Assembly: GCA_003255065.1 (NCBI GenBank)
Contig: QAOA01000289.1
Span: 343,564 to 407,563, forward strand
Reading direction: 5' to 3'
From: Cercis canadensis
Taxonomy: Eukaryota; Streptophyta; Magnoliopsida; Fabales; Fabaceae
DNA length: 64,000 nucleotides
The notes beneath the pieces are model-generated. The model had not been told where the DNA came from and ran no database searches. It was given only the letters and a program-made list of their open reading frames with translations. This document shows, piece by piece, positions 22,876 to 38,177 of the stretch (within the stretch, counting starts at the first letter, position 1; the number at the start of each line of letters is the position of its first letter). A program made the position numbers and the translations under genes.

Positions 22876-25045
22876 ATGGCAGGAAGAACTCAAGTGCTAA
22901 GTGATACTTGTAAGTTGTAACTGTTCTTTATGTTCATTGTTGTTGTAATTTTCTTCAAATGTGCTTTGCTATGGAATCGAATTTGATTCCTTTGACATGT
23001 TTTTCCCTCATCCACGATTAGGGTTTTGTTCAATATCTACATGGTAATTTGTCTTGAATTAGTCATTATGGGCCCGTGACAACAGTTAAAGATAGAAGGT
23101 TTAAATGTAATACAAGTTCTTATAGTTTTGACGAATTTTGAATAAGGTCTTTATAGTTTTTTTTTTCTTTTTTTAGGGTCTTTATAATTTGAAATTTTTT
23201 TAATTGGGCTCATGTTGTTATCCTCAGTTATAACTCTATTAATTTAGTGCTCACATGACAAACAACTTATCTATGTGACAATAAAACAAGCTGATATGAT
23301 GCCAAAATGACACAAAAATTAGGTTTTATTTGTCACTCCTCACTCTAATTTTCATCAATTTGGAGAAAATTGAGCTACATGTCTTGCATGTGCATTTGAT
23401 GGGTGACAATTTGTGTGTCACTTTGGCCCCACGTAAGATTAATCTATTGCCCACATGAAGAAGCTATTTGACATATCAGCACTAAATTGATAGAGTTATA
23501 ACTTGGGGTAATGACAGAGAATCAATTAAAAAAATTTCAAACTATAAACACCCCAAAAGAAGAAAAAAAATATTATAAGAACTTGATTCAAAATTCATCT
23601 AAACTATAGAGACATGCAATACATTTAAACCAAGATAGAAATTGATCTCAAGTATGCTTCTGCTGAAACCCCATATAAGGAAAGAGGCTAATGGATTTGG
23701 TTGCTCGAGTTGGCAAACAAGTGGAGAAACGGGATTCTTTCTGATATAAAATTGGAACTCTTCAATTGGGTTACGGCATGAAGAAGCTTTATGGGACGTA
23801 TTATCTGGTTAGAAACTTCAGGGCCTTTGTGCTTCGTTTATGCATATCTTTCTTGTTTCTTTTTGTTTCATAAGTTTTTATTTTCAATGCTATTTGTTAA
23901 TTGGATATATGTCAAGTTATCGAAGTTGCATGTCTGTGGGTTGCACTAGTATCAAGCTCCAATTCCTCAAGAAAATGTGTTAAAGCCCTTATATTTATCA
24001 TATGGGAAATCCATTATACTTCATTGTGGAGTTTGTCAATAAGTTCCATGAGTGGCATTCATCCAAAATCTCTTGAAATTAAAAGTATGAGCAGAGATAA
24101 GAATTTTGCGACTGTACTAGATGTATGAGTTATGAACATGTTTGTCAATAAGTTGATTGAGATGAAAGTCATCCTTAGATATTCAGAAATTTTAAATTAT
24201 CTCATTATTTTCTTCTTCTAGATATATACTTCGTATTAAAGTCTACACTCTACACATACTAAATGTGGGGCATCTTGATGACTCCTATAATTTTAATTGA
24301 TGGTATTAGCAAATTGGACTGCACTTCATTCAGGGTCTCCTAATTTTTGGGACTTCATTTAGGTGGGAAGTTTGATACTGACTGCAAGCAATTTGTTGTC
24401 CAGTCCTTATAAGACATATGTTCTCTGGTGTATGCTGAACTTTTAAGCTAATTATTTATAGGAGATGCTTTAAAGTAGTAGCATTAATTTATTCTATTAG
24501 CGATTAGTTGCTTTTTTTTTTTTTTTTTTTNTTTTTTTTTTTTTTTTCTGTACCTTTAACTCCACCATCTGCATCATTTCTTTATCAATTTCGTGTTAGT
24601 CTATTATTTCAAACTACGTTTTGAACTTGATAAGCTGTACTATATTCCCACTGCTGAAAGCTCATTCATTTTCTCATTAGAAATATCTAATGGACTCATG
24701 TTTCTGCATTTTGTGTATGTTATAGAGCCTGCTAATGCAAATGACAATGATGGCCAATCCCAAAATCAACACTGAGCTGCATTAACAGCACAAGGAAGAC
24801 ATATTGCTGCACTGGCATTGTTAAACACCGAGATGCAAGCAAGATATGGGCTGATGAGAAAAGTAAACAAATTTGCTCATGGCAGCATATATGATGATGA
24901 GGATGATGACGACGATGATGCTTGTGATCTGTACAAAGCCGAGAGTAGAGGATCATGTAACTTTTTCCCAGTAATAGAGCCAATTTTGTTGACGTTTTGG
25001 TTCAAGCTTCCTGATGCAAAACTTTGTCCGGCTGATATATCATAG
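22876..25045 (+). other. unresolved small gene or decayed gene
   Basis: Downstream of the site II cluster an ATG at 22876 opens MAGRTQVLSDT and reaches a good donor TT|GTAAGT at 22910. Further right, short open pieces look coding but do not join cleanly. One reads KIEIDLKYASAETPYKERG then stop once the MITE at 23098 is removed. Another, from an acceptor at about 24725, reads EPANANDNDGQSQNQH then stop. A third, 24790-25045, is open in another frame with an Asp-rich run (DDEDDDDDD). The family is not recognised. It may be a small multi-exon gene, a non-coding transcript, or a gene broken by the MITE. A T-run with an N at 24531 interrupts the region. The rest, to 25938, is AT-rich and serves as the promoter of the EDR2-like gene. 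Confidence 0.3.
23098..23631. mobile_element. fold-back MITE, copy 2 (perfect 9-bp TSD)
   Basis: The 534-bp element begins GGTTTAAATGTAAT and ends ATACATTTAAACC, with arms matching copy 1 closely through the AATTGGG and AGTGCTcACATGACAAA blocks. The flanking 9-bp repeat AAGATAGAA is exact (23089-23097 and 23632-23640). Insertion was into the unresolved gene region, between the candidate first exon and later pieces. Confidence 0.9.
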
Positions 25046-25938
25046 ACAGGGTATGGAATCATTGTCATTATGAAAGAATAAACATCTGGGAACTATAAGC
25101 TTTGGTTTCAATTATTGATCTATGATATTTTCAACCATCTTTATTTATGCTTTACTTTTAAACTTCTGAGATATTAGGTATGAGACCTTATCACGTGCAA
25201 GTTAGCTCACCAAAGAGTTGATACTAACTGTCTCGTACTGCTCAACTACTGTTGGCACAGAAAGTAATTATTCAATTAAATTTGATTTATTTACTTAATT
25301 AATGGAAATTGGCTTCGGTTGCTGTAACAGTGGAGAGACTGATGCCTTGGAAATGAACTTTTAACCATGGTGCTTGGCAAGTGCCGACAAGATGGCGTTA
25401 TGACTTAAGATTCTATGAAGTAAGTAAAGTATTGCTTTTTTTTTTTTTTTTTTACGCGTTTTGGTACTGCGTAAACACCGACCCTGACATCGTTTTACGA
25501 GGTGACTTCTGTCTTGTTGTCCTTTTCTGTTAACCGGTTTACCTCATTACCGTAATATTTTTGTCCTGTCCAATTCTGTACCAAAATGAAAATAAAAAAA
25601 AGTACAGGCTTTTGGTGGCTACGGCCAGCTGGCATTCCCGCAGCTAATGGAGCTAAGGTGTCATGTATTTTTGCGTCATTACAAAATTTCGATCAGGTCA
25701 ACGAGGTCAGATTTCACTTTCAGAAAGGGCCAAGCCCACGTGTTGAAACCAAGTACGTAAATTAAGATCACTAGATAATGAACCAACGCTCCGGAGAAAA
25801 CGAAGGAAAATTTGTAAACTAAAAACATTTATAAAAAAAAGAGAAGGGACCACTGTGTCCAGCGTCCCTTCCAGAATCTCTGAGCCTCTTTCTCCGTTTT
25901 GATCTAGCTGCCGGATATCGAATGCGAGGCAGCTTAAG

Positions 25939-28900
25939 ATGGAGGCTGCAGCTTCGAGGACGGTAAACAAGTCGGAAAGTGAAACATCACCGCGCAGCGG
26001 CGGAGAAGAGAGGGGAGCCAATGAGTTTTTCGGGTGGGTTTATCATTTGGGTGTCAATTCGATTGGCCATGAGTATTGTCACCTCCGGTTTCTTGTCATT
26101 AGGGGCAAGTACGTCACGATGTACAAACGTGATCCTCACGAGATCCCCGGCATTGTATGTTCCCTTTCCTCTCCTTTGATTCTCGCTTTGTCTCCTAAAG
26201 CGTGCTCTTATGGTTTGGTTGTCATATGAAAAGCATTACAATTGCAATGTGGGGGAAACTCCAGCACCAGCAATACTGTTATTATTATTACTATTTGCTC
26301 TGTTGCTGGTCATGTTTTATTGCTGCTGCCATTGAGCGTTTTTACTTGATTGTCTATTGAAAAAGGGGAAATTTTTACTGAGTCAGGTGTTTGTAATTCA
26401 AGAGTGGTTTTGGAAGCTGGGGATTACTGATTGGCGATCATTATTTGTGTGTCTGACTTACGCGGCTCAGTTGAAAAGTATTGTGAATAAAGAACTGGGA
26501 AATTAGTATAAACAGAGAATATCAGGAGCATTTTGGAGATACAGATAAGGATGATCCCAGTGAAACTTAGAAAAGTCATTTTAAATAAATTATAGACAGG
26601 ATCACAAGCTAATTTTAGTAGTCAATCTCATAAAGACTCAATTTATTGAGAGCTTATGTGATGACATAATGAATGGTGAGCCATACGAGTGCCTAGAATC
26701 CGCAAGTGGCAATCTAGAGCTGACTGATTTGCAAGTGTTAAAAGAGAAAAAGGAGCATGATGTATGAGTTGAGCTTCAACTAGAATCTGCATACAAAATG
26801 TACTTCAGAAGGTTTTCCCCTCCTAACTCCTACCAAAACCTTGGAAATTCACCTGTAAACGCTGTTCAAATTCTGAGGGCTGAATCCAATATTCCCCAAA
26901 TACTCCAAAAAGCCTATTACATTTGAATGTGGTTGCTGGGCAGTCGACAATCTCAGAGCTTGAACAGAACCCAATACACATGTTGGGACAAAGTACTTTA
27001 TGTGACCTTAGAACTTGCAAGAAGTTATTATGATTAACCCTATTGTACTGAGGTCTGAAATGAACATCTTGACCTTAAATGGGGTTTTGGATTTCCAAAG
27101 AGGGTTACCAAGGAGGAATTTTCCCTGTTTCAAGAATGAATAAGAAAATGGAATGAACTTTGGAAGATCCAAATGGGAGGAAAGATGAATAGGATCAAGC
27201 TTCTCTATCATTCATGTTATCAAGAAAATGAAAATTCCAAAATCTTGCAAATCAATGATTGGGGAGTTATGTAAAGAAGAGAGGCGATAGAGACAGGGAT
27301 AGGCTTTTGAAAAGGGAACATTCCCCAATCAATGATCCTCCCAGAACCAAGCATTTTGTTCTGGTTCTGTAGAATGTTTTGCCCTTGCTATTTCTGGCCA
27401 ATGCATTTGGAGAAAATGCTGGCTTTACTCACCTAATGCAATTGTTACTTGCCATTGTTATTTATTATGAGGCAATGATCTTTTATCCCAAAAAAAAATG
27501 AGGCAGTGATAATTGATTTGACAAACAGCCTTGTTGGTTACAGTGCATATATGAAAAGAGTAACTATAAAATCATAAAAAAAACATATGGGTTGTAATGC
27601 CATTCCACTTGTTTGTTTTCTGATTTTCTATTCTTCTCTAGTCCCTCTTTGTTTCTTTTTTATGATGATTAGATTATGTATATTAAATCTTTCCATCGTG
27701 CAGAAACCCATTAGGCAGGGTGTCATTGGGCCCACTCTAATGGTGGAGGAGCTAGGGCGCAGGAAGGTCAACAATGGGGTAAAACACTAGTAAATTACAT
27801 GCATGTCTTTGTGATTATTAAATTAACCTGATGGTGCATTGATTACAATTGTATAATCTATCTGAGGTCAACCCATAAGCTATTGTTTTGTCAACTGGTA
27901 ATTTGAGATATATTTGATTATTTTGTAAATTTGATGGAAACTAAATATTGTGCATCTTCTTCTTTCCAGGATGTTTATGTTCTACGATTTTACAACCGAT
28001 TAGATGAGACCAAAAAGGGGGAGGTAAGTTTTAGCCTGAAATTGTTTCTTTTAGTAATTGTTGATACTGTTTGGAAGCTACTTTCCATATAGCATGCTTT
28101 TTTAACAGATATTACAGTTTATGAAGAATTCAAGGTTGTTCTTGTTAGACTCTATACCAAATATAAAACAGGAACATAAGCTTCTGACTTCTGGCACATG
28201 GCACAGAAAGGAATTAATCATATTAGTTGTCAATTGTCTACTGTTAGAGGTTTCTAAAACTATTTTAAGTTGCTCTTACATATTTTAAGATTTAAAAGTG
28301 AATTCATACATATTAAATTTGCTTGGTTAGTAATGTAGTTCTTTCATATCTTTTTCCTTTCTTATTTTCAATTTGTAGCTCAAACAGACTTGAGTATACT
28401 CACAAACATTTTGTTGTCTAGTGAAAGAAAGAATAGACAAATTATAAGAGTTGTAGCAGTTGGTCAGTTTTGTAAGATTCTTATTTAATAACCTGAAGCT
28501 TAAGACTCAGGAAATAGGTCAAGCGCATTTGGACTAACCTAATTGTAAGATAGTTTCTCTTTATAAGCTTGTTCTGTACATTCTCGTTGTTGTCAAATCA
28601 TCATGACCATTGTATTCTTTCTTTTTTCATTTGGTTCTAAAGGAAGTAATCAAAACTAATTGGAGAATAAAATTTGTTAACCTTTTTAAATTAACCGAAT
28701 TCTGGGAATTCACTGGGTAGATTTCTTATTCCTCTAGATTTCTGTCATTGAAATTCCTTACATGGGTAATGTAACTGTTATCCGTTAATAGGTCAGAAAT
28801 CAATAAATGCCATATTCGACAAGGCTTAAATTCAGGTTCTCAGTATCAAGGAATGAAAAAGGCTTGCTTTGAAATTTTGGATTGAAAGGTTACTTGAACC

Positions 28901-31900
28901 AGCAATTGCACTATCATGCTACTGTATATGCATCTATGTGTCTGTATTAGAAAGCTTATGTATTTAATATTGAACGAGTCACTACATGCCATAGGTGTTA
29001 TAGGTTTTCCTTTTATTTAATATAGAAATAACTTGTTTACTTGTACATTTCCTTCAAGATTGCTTGTGCTACAGCTGGGGAAGTTCGAAGATGGATGGAA
29101 GCATTTGATCAAGCCAAGCAACAGGTATGAGAAAATAACTGGATGATCACCATTATTATGTGAAAGCTGCATATGTTTTAGGTGTAAAAAATTGTTACAA
29201 CCCAAGCCTGATTGTGATTGGGGATTTTTTTTTTTTGGGGGCAGGGGGTTTTGGATTTGGAGTTCCTAGCTTTTATGAAATTTTCAAGCATGTAATTGCT
29301 GATGTAAAGAATATATGGTAGTAGCTGTTTCACTAGCTAAAAGAATTTGACATGTAATTGAACCATATACAAATTTACCATGTTATGTTTATGTTTGATC
29401 TACTGAATATATGCCCTTCGCAGGCTGAGTTTGAGCTGTCAAGAGGAAGTAGTGCCAGAGACAAACTAAACATGGGGGCCGAGTATGCTTATTTCTTCAC
29501 CTGATTTCCACTTCTACAAATATCTGATAGAATAACATTAGTTGGATGGTTTGTCAACAATGGTTGTTGGTAAATGATTAACAATGGTTTTTCTATCATA
29601 CATATTAGTAAGCATTAGCTAGGGATTCCAATGATTTTGGTCCTCTCAAATGTCTCTCTCTTTTCTTCTCTCCTTCATGTTTTTCCCTTAAAAATACTAA
29701 GAATGATTAAATTTGGAATAAAGAAAGATCGGCATAGTTGATTTTGGGATCATTATGCTAGTCTTATGTGTGCCCTCAGTAGCTTGTGTTTTTAGGAATG
29801 AAATTTTCTTTGTGAAGTAATCCTAGATGGACTACCTTAGAGGTTGTCCTTCTATTAGATGATTTAGTCATAAATTTGTATCATGCATTCTTATCAATTC
29901 TCATATATAATTGTTCTTTATGTTGTGTAAGGATCAATCTTGAAGGACATCGGCCTAGAGTGAGGCGGTACGCTCATGAATTGAAGAAGCTTATAAGAAT
30001 TGGCCAAGGTAAATTGAGTAGCATAGCTTCATTTTTAATGTTCATCAGCGGTGATTTTAAGGTCTTAAAATGCTTGGGTTAATTGGTAATTTTGAGATAT
30101 CATTCTTGTTATGCCAGGGATTCGACACGTAATTTTTATCTAGAAAAAATGGGACAACATAATATGCATGTTATGTATGTTGGCTGAGTCTGGTGGAGTG
30201 TCTATTTTGTTTCCAATTTCAAAAGAAAGTTAAAAGTTAGAATATGGATATGCACTGAAACCGTTTGGAAAAATAGTCGTGGAAGTATGATTCTGAATCA
30301 ATTTTAGTTATGAAGTTGCAAGGAATCAATGTTTCCCTGATTTTTGTTGGGGTTTCGGCAATCATAATATTGTTCATTTTTATTTGTTTCTATCTTTATT
30401 ATTGTTTACAAATTAACATTACTCTTGCCCTTTCATCTCAAAGGCCCAGAGACACTCTTGCGCCAATCCTCAAAATTGCGCGGTAGGCCAGATGGATTTG
30501 AAAGGGATAGTGGAGATGCATTTGAAGCACATAAGTGGAAATGTGTTCGTACTATGGATGGTATTTTTCTTGCCCACACACACAAACACTCTTTTGCTGC
30601 CTACTGTCAAGCAGTTTTTGCTCCTCATGTTTAGAGGATTTTCTGTTGGTTGCTTGGAAAGGTTTTTGGAAGAAGAAAGATATTAGTTTTATGGAGATGT
30701 GCTTTGTTTGTATCTTTGGATTGAGAGGAACTCTAAAATTTTCAAAAACCAGAGTTTAAATTTTTAATTTGAAAAGGACTGTTCATCTTGTCTCCTTTTA
30801 GTGTTCAGCTCACAATCCTTTAGAGGACTATTACTTATCAACAAGATTGGAGTGCCTTATTATTCTAAGCTGTAACTCTTGGATTTTTTCAGAAAATAAA
30901 ATTTTCTGTTATCTGTATCTTTTCTGTTTTCTTAAAGGATTGTTCATCCTCAATTTTGTATGATCTTCTCTCTTCTAAAATAAATTTGTTTTCTAATAAA
31001 AAGGAAAAGGGAAAATATCTGTTTACAATTTTATTTGATTTTATTAGTTTCGAAGAATTTTCATGATAAGATCAACTTTTTCGGCCTGAATAGAGGATGA
31101 TGTAGAGGTCCTTTGAACTAGAATTAGGTCATTTGGCTATTAATTTAACGAGTTTATCAGGGAAGAAAATTTAGGAGGATATTATTCTCTGCTCTTGAAG
31201 TCTCTTCTGTCCTTTAGCTTATAAAAATTATCCTTTTGTTAAGGGGGAAAAAAATGAAGTAAAAAACTCTGCAAGGGATTAAATGTTTACATATATCTGT
31301 TTGGGATAAGGAAACTTGAGTAGCCAGATTGTAGATTTTGTCTCTTTTCTCTGCATGATTAGGTTGCTTGACCATTTAACACAAATGATGATTCTGGTGC
31401 TTTTGTCCTTGTAACTCTTGCTTGTATTGGTTGGGATACAACAATTTAAATTGGGGTCTATCCTTATCATTCTAGACGCTGTTTGTTTTCTGTACTTTCA
31501 GGCATTAGAATCTTTGAGGATGTTTCTGATCACAAGGTATGTATTCACCACTGCTTGTGGCATCACATCATATTTCCCAAAAAGTAGCTAGCTTTCCATT
31601 CTGACAGAGAAGTTCTGGCACAATTCTTGCAGATTTTATTTGTCACTCAATGCTCCTTTCTCTGGATCAATGTTTTTCTTATAAAGCCTGAAAAGCATAC
31701 ACTAATTTATTAAATGTTCTTTTAACTTCACCACAAATTTCTGGGGTGTGTGTGTGTGTGTCTGCACAACCATTGTTTGTAGTGATGACTAAGATTGCTA
31801 ATTAACAACCTGGAAGAAATATTAGAAGTCTTTCATTGTATGTCAAACAGATTTCAGGACCAGTGACATGGTGGTAAAAATAGATATTTTGAACTTGAAG

Positions 31901-34900
31901 GAATATGTTTCCTAGTTCAGGAATTAAACCATATGTGCAGCTGTCTCCCAAAAATATGTAGTTCTGCTTTGAGATTCAAGTTCTTGGTTGGTTTGCTAGA
32001 CACCTGGTTTCCTTACTAATAAAATTACCAGTGCTTAATTTATGAAGAAGAGTTTCTTGTATGCAATTGTTCTTATTATTGCTTGTTGCCTTTTCTTGCT
32101 CGTGAGTGTTTTATAAGTTGTGGATAATTTAATGGAAAAAAAAAAAAAAAAGTTGTAGAACACTAAATGTTAAGGCATAATTACCAGATAATTATCTATA
32201 AGCTTGATAACAATCTTAATTGCGCTCTGGATCTCTTTTGTTCCATGTTGCCTGAAAAATTATGGTTTGAAAAGCAGGTCAATGTGGTTCCTGAACAATA
32301 AACGTTATTTTAGTGTTACTCTTTTCCTATTATGTTGAACGATTTATCTGTTTGACCTTTCTAAAGATTTTGTGAAAGCGTTAATAGCCATAGAAGAATT
32401 ATCATGAGCAGGTTTACTATTTCACAATATCAGTTTTTCATTTTTTGCTTTTTGTTGTATTTTTTTTTTATTGTTAAAAGAATGCATTTGCGAGAACTGC
32501 TGTCCTTTATATGAGAAAAGAAAGTGGGATTCTTTTTGCCATGATGTTAATAGGAAAGTACTGTGAATATAAGCTTTTTGTGCATATTTGTGTGTTACCC
32601 AAAACCCTTACTTTTATGGTAATGAGTTATCTTATATTCATTGTTTCATATTGTTAATAGGAAAATATTTGCATATGCTTCTTGTATAGCTTCAGATCTC
32701 CCTGCCTTTTTTTAATCTCTGAATCTACAGATATTGTTTTTCTTTAATTCTTTATGACTGGATAAATATGTCTGCTTTCTGCTTTGATATTCTTTAAATG
32801 CTTTGTAGAATGGTAAGGGTGTCCTTGCAAAGTCTGTTGGCGTTATTGATGCAACTGCAGATACTGTTTTTGAAGTGCTTTTAAACACCGAACGACATCA
32901 AAGATATGAGTAAGTTGCCCATAAAAAGTATTAAGAATCTTGATGACATATCAGAGAAATTAGTCTATCCTATAATTATTTTTTCAGGTGGGATATGTTG
33001 ATGGGTGACTTGGAGCTGGTAGATTCTTGTGATGGACATTACGATGTTGTTTATGGGACATATGATCCAAAATATCTAACACGGTAATCAATTAATTTTA
33101 AATTTTTTAGTAGTTTAAGTTAAACATTATTGCAATGGGACGGCCTTAAGACTGTGCTTTGTTCTGCTAAAATTCATTATTAATAATCTTGTTAAAATTG
33201 CTTAGTGGCTCCTCCTTTGCGTGTGTAAGGTGTGGATTGTTTTAATTGGTAGAAATTTATGTGCACTAGCTAATTTGAATTTCCTATTGATTTTGACCTC
33301 CATTTTATAAAATTCTTCATGTCTGACTTCACTAACTTATGGATTGTGGAACTTATATTCTTCTGGTCCATGCTATAGCTATTGTTAATGAAATTTTAGT
33401 TGCCAAATGTAATGTCTTTACATCTCTGCCTTCTGTCCTATTTCCTTGTTAATTTCTTAATGCATCAGTCAATGGAAAGCAAATTTTCACTGAAAAAGAT
33501 GTGGCTTAATATATGTTTTTCTTTTTAAACTTCTCATGCATATTTTGTTTGATACATTCTACAGCTGGCAGTCAAAGAGAGATTTTATCTTCTCTAGGCA
33601 ATGGTTTCGTGGACAAGATGGAACATACAGTAAGTAAGAATATGAATATTGTGATCATGTGCATAGAACCCTCGTTATTGTTGAGAAATAGTTAATTTCC
33701 TTTTTGTTGCCAGTATTGAAGTCCTTCAATTTGCCTGTTGAATTTTCAAGAGACTGAAGCTTCTACTAAATTAGACTTGCCAAAATAAAATAAATAAATT
33801 TCAGAAGTAAAGTTTCTCTATTTGAGCATAGCATCCATGGTATTGAATTTTATGCAAATCATCTGTTCTTTACTACTGCAATTTGGTATTATTATGGTGG
33901 TTGTTGTAGCTTTAAATGGCATGGATCATCAGCAGTGATTCTTGTATTCATTTCTTTTGAAGTTGTTAATAACCTAGAGACTATAACCTTTGTTGAGAAA
34001 AGAGCCAAATAATGCCTTGTTTGCTCAACAGATTGTTGGTTTCATTTGAAATTATGCTGTATTTCACTTACTTGGCCAGTATATGCTGACCTATTTTATG
34101 TATTAAATTCATGCAGCAATCTTGCAATTTCCAGCTGTACATAAGAAAAAGCCTCCAAGATCTGGATATCGACGTACAAAAATTAATCGTAAGATATTTT
34201 ATTTGCATAACATTGAATCTTCCTTCTTTCCTGGAGCACTTAGCTTATGGAATTATAAGTTGACCTGTTTTGGATTATTGGTCCTCCTAAAAGTTCAAAA
34301 TGTTTGGGAATGGCCCAATTTTGTACGTCAAACTTAATGATGCTGACCCTCCTCTTGCATCCACTAGTACATTTGCAACCAAAGGCAGAGCTGAACAAAA
34401 CTGTGATACAAACCATAAACAAAGAAAAACTACTGTGAGGATTTTGCATAACTATGTCATATTACAAGCATCAGTATTCAGTTACTACACAGTGATTTTT
34501 GTGTGTTAAATCCTAAGAATTTGCTAGAACAGTGGCGCTTGATGTTAGTGGTCAATATTCAAGTTGCAGTCAATTGCATGAATTTGAAATTTCAAGTTTT
34601 TCGAAAGCAACAGACGGAGTGTCTAATATCAAAAATATTTATTTTTCCCTAATCCTACATTGGTCTACCTTTTTCTGGGTTCTGACATTTTTGTAATCCT
34701 TTTCAGAATGCTCTACTTGTTCATTTCTTTCATTTCAAGTGTATTAAGATTTTGGGCAACCTGAAGATGTTTTGGAACTCCCTGTTTACCACTTCTTCTT
34801 CAGTCTTCAGCATGGATCATATTAAGGCTGAATATTAGATAATTAGAATTTTCATTTGTTTTGCAACCTTTTTTCTTTTTTTTATAGATGTTATGTGATG

Positions 34901-37900
34901 TTGAACCCAGTTATATCCCCTTGTTGCTTAACCTAATGACACTCGCTCTTTTTAAAGAAAATAGACAAATTGATTGACATTCATTTGCTGCCTTCAAAAT
35001 TTTAATTCCTGGGTGGTGTGCTTGCTTGAATTCAATGAAGTTTATCTTGATTACTTGTGCCAGAAACTGCTTGGTTTCATAACTTCGTGGTGGCTAGAAG
35101 TTGATCTCTACTTGAAGTAATTATTTGAACTCTTTAGAAGAAAGGGAAAGATGGTTATTGACTAGTTGTATCCTTGTATGTGCCTTTTATCCAAAAATAA
35201 AAAATAAAAATCCTTATATGTACTGTATTTTGGCTGCAGCATCGACATGGGAGATTAGAAATTTGAATACTCCTATGGGATCAAATAGCCCAAGATGTCT
35301 AGTGACCCACACTTTAGAGATACACTCTGCAGCCTGGTACCGATGGAAGAACAACCAGTGCTCAAAGTTTGAGAAGACCATCCCATATGCATTATTGTGC
35401 CAAGTGGCAGGTTAATTAATAGAACTACTGTCAACATCTTATATCAATCTGAATGGTCTAGAATTTTTGGTAGTTGAGACTATCAAAAGCATGTGGTCCA
35501 AACTAATCACGTCTAATAATTTTGTACATGTTTAAATAATGGTCAGGTCTAAAGGAATATATTGTAGCAAATCCAGGGCTCAGTCATGAATATGCCACCA
35601 CAGTTGTTCAATCAAAAATCTCCGATGCCTCTATTTCTAGTCCTGAATATGAAAATGCAGAAGTCCAGGATGAGTTTTATGATGCAATTGCTGCTGACTC
35701 GTCATCATCAGACGAAGAAAGTGACAGTGATGAGGAACTTGATCAGAAGGTTTCCCTGTTTCTTCTTATGTACAATAAAGGATTCTGAAATAGAAATAGG
35801 ATGTTATATGTGTATGATTGTAATAAAACAAAAATGAAATATCCTTTTGTGAAGTCCCATAATTTTATACCTTCTCCAATTTTTCAGGGGACAAGAATCA
35901 AGCTGAAGAATGTTTCATGGGCCATCTCAAGCTTAGCTTTGAAGCGAACTACAGGTCATCTTTTTTCCATGTTCTAGTTATTTGTGAGGAAACAGGAGGA
36001 AAAGATAAAAAATTATAACTTGTTTTCCATAGTTCTATTTATTTAGTCTATCTTATGTACATTTGTATATTGATTAATAATTCTCAAGTCCATCAACTGC
36101 ATGATTCTAACCTCAAAATATAGCTGAATGCTATATAGATACCATCTAAATTGAAAGTACGAGATTTGGGAGTTCAGTAAGAATATTTTATTATTGAATA
36201 GTGAAACCCCTGTAATTTGGGAACCATGGTGCTATTTGTAATTTACTGGTTAAAGTCACACGGAGCTTCTTGAGTTCTCAATTTCTCCTTTGCTTTTCAT
36301 TCAATATTTCAGTCTAAATGTTCTATTTTTTTCTCATCTTTTTGGGTTATTCTTTCTGCAGCTCCAGATTTAAACAAAGAATTAGATCCTCATGTAACTC
36401 CTATCACAATTGATCCAAGTAACTTCCATGGTTCTTTACACAAGGGAAAGGATGATGCTGACACAAATTGTTGGACTTCTCCAAGTGGTAGAGGATTTAT
36501 GATTAGAGGGAAGAACTATTTAAAAGATAATTCCAAGGTTAGTTGACCATATAAGTCCATAGATTATCTGTTGGCTTCACATGGACATGATTAGAGTGGC
36601 ACTTTTCTTTGTGGACAAAAGAGAATGTTGCAGATTGCTGAAGATCAACTCCATATGTAGATCTCTGAGCATTTTCCTTTTTTTGCAATGACATTTGATT
36701 TTGACCTGATTAAGTGTAGGGGAAAAGGACATGAAACTTTCTGTCAGTTTCTTCTTATATGATAAGCACTGCTGTAGTAATATTTGTGCTTCAATCTCCT
36801 CAAAATTTCCCTTGTTTCTGTTGTTCTACTAGTGGGGAAATTAGGGATTTCAGCCATTTTGGTCAAAAAGGTCAATGGAAAAGCAACTTGTAAGTGCAAA
36901 GCAAGGAATAGTTTGAATTTTACAGAGAAGAAAACCAACGTCAGGGGCTGTGAACAGAACCATAGGAGTAAATCAAATGGTGGGAAAACAGCTACTTGGG
37001 TTTTAGCCTTTTGAACTTTATAAAGTATCTTTAAAATAGTTTCTCTGGTCACAATGAAAATTTATCTTGCATTTGCTTGCTGACCATTCTCAATCTTACT
37101 AGTTTTATTTGTCCTACTGTTATGTGAATTGTACATTGCCATATTTGTACCAGTAATATTGACAATTTAAACTCTTTTTCCTTTCCCACAAATCTAAAGA
37201 CCTTTATCTCTAACTTTAGAACCAGTGACATATGAAGGTTGATACTTTCATCTGGCACTTGTTTGTTATTTTCTTTTCTTCAATGTCTTACATAGTTTTG
37301 TTATGTTGTATTTTTTTCTCTGGCAGCCTGGCTGAATGTCATATAAATGAGATTTTGTCATGCAGGTAGTTGGAGGTGATCCTCTTCTCAAGCTCATATC
37401 TGTTGATTGGTTCAAAGTTGAAAAATCTGTAGATAGAATTGCTCTGCATCCTAGGTGTCTGGTTCAGGTAGAATTATTATTCCCAGATTTTAAATTTTTT
37501 ATATTCATACACACTATTATAAAATAGAGTTGCATAGAAGATGCTGAGTTTGCTTTGAACATGTTAAGTGACTTTTTACATGACTGCCCATTATCTCTGG
37601 CTTTTAAACTCTCGTGTTCCTAGTGCAGCACCAAAAAATTTTCTTTTTTGGGGGAAGTAAAGTATAATCTCTATGTAACTCTGCAGTGGACCTTCATTCG
37701 GTTCTTGTTCTAATGAAGTTCATATCATTCAGCTTTCAGTTTGGCATTGTCTGGTTTATAATTTAGAGTTTGAGAGCTTAGATTTGTTTAGTTTCTTCGT
37801 TTTGCCAATTATGTAGCATATTGTGCATGTCCAGTATAGTTGTGCCTCTTTGGTGCCTTGAAATCTTTGTTTGGTATAGTTTCTTTGTTTTGCCAATTAT

Positions 37901-37978
37901 GTAACATTTGTGTATCTCCACTATGGTTGTGCCTCTCTGGTGCCCTCTATTGCATTTCATTTGTCATGGAACATCTTC

Positions 37979-38033
<55 letters not shown>

Positions 38034-38131
38034 GTTCATAGATACATACACACAGACACACAACCTTGAAATCTTATAATGTTGAACCATTTTTCAAACT
38101 TAGCCTTCAATGATATTTTGTGTATAACAAA

Positions 38132-38177
<46 letters not shown>

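Noticed and set aside
36784..37052. Open frames on both strands in an EDR2-like intron
   Set aside because: They lie wholly within an intron bounded by phase-matched exons and resemble no family.
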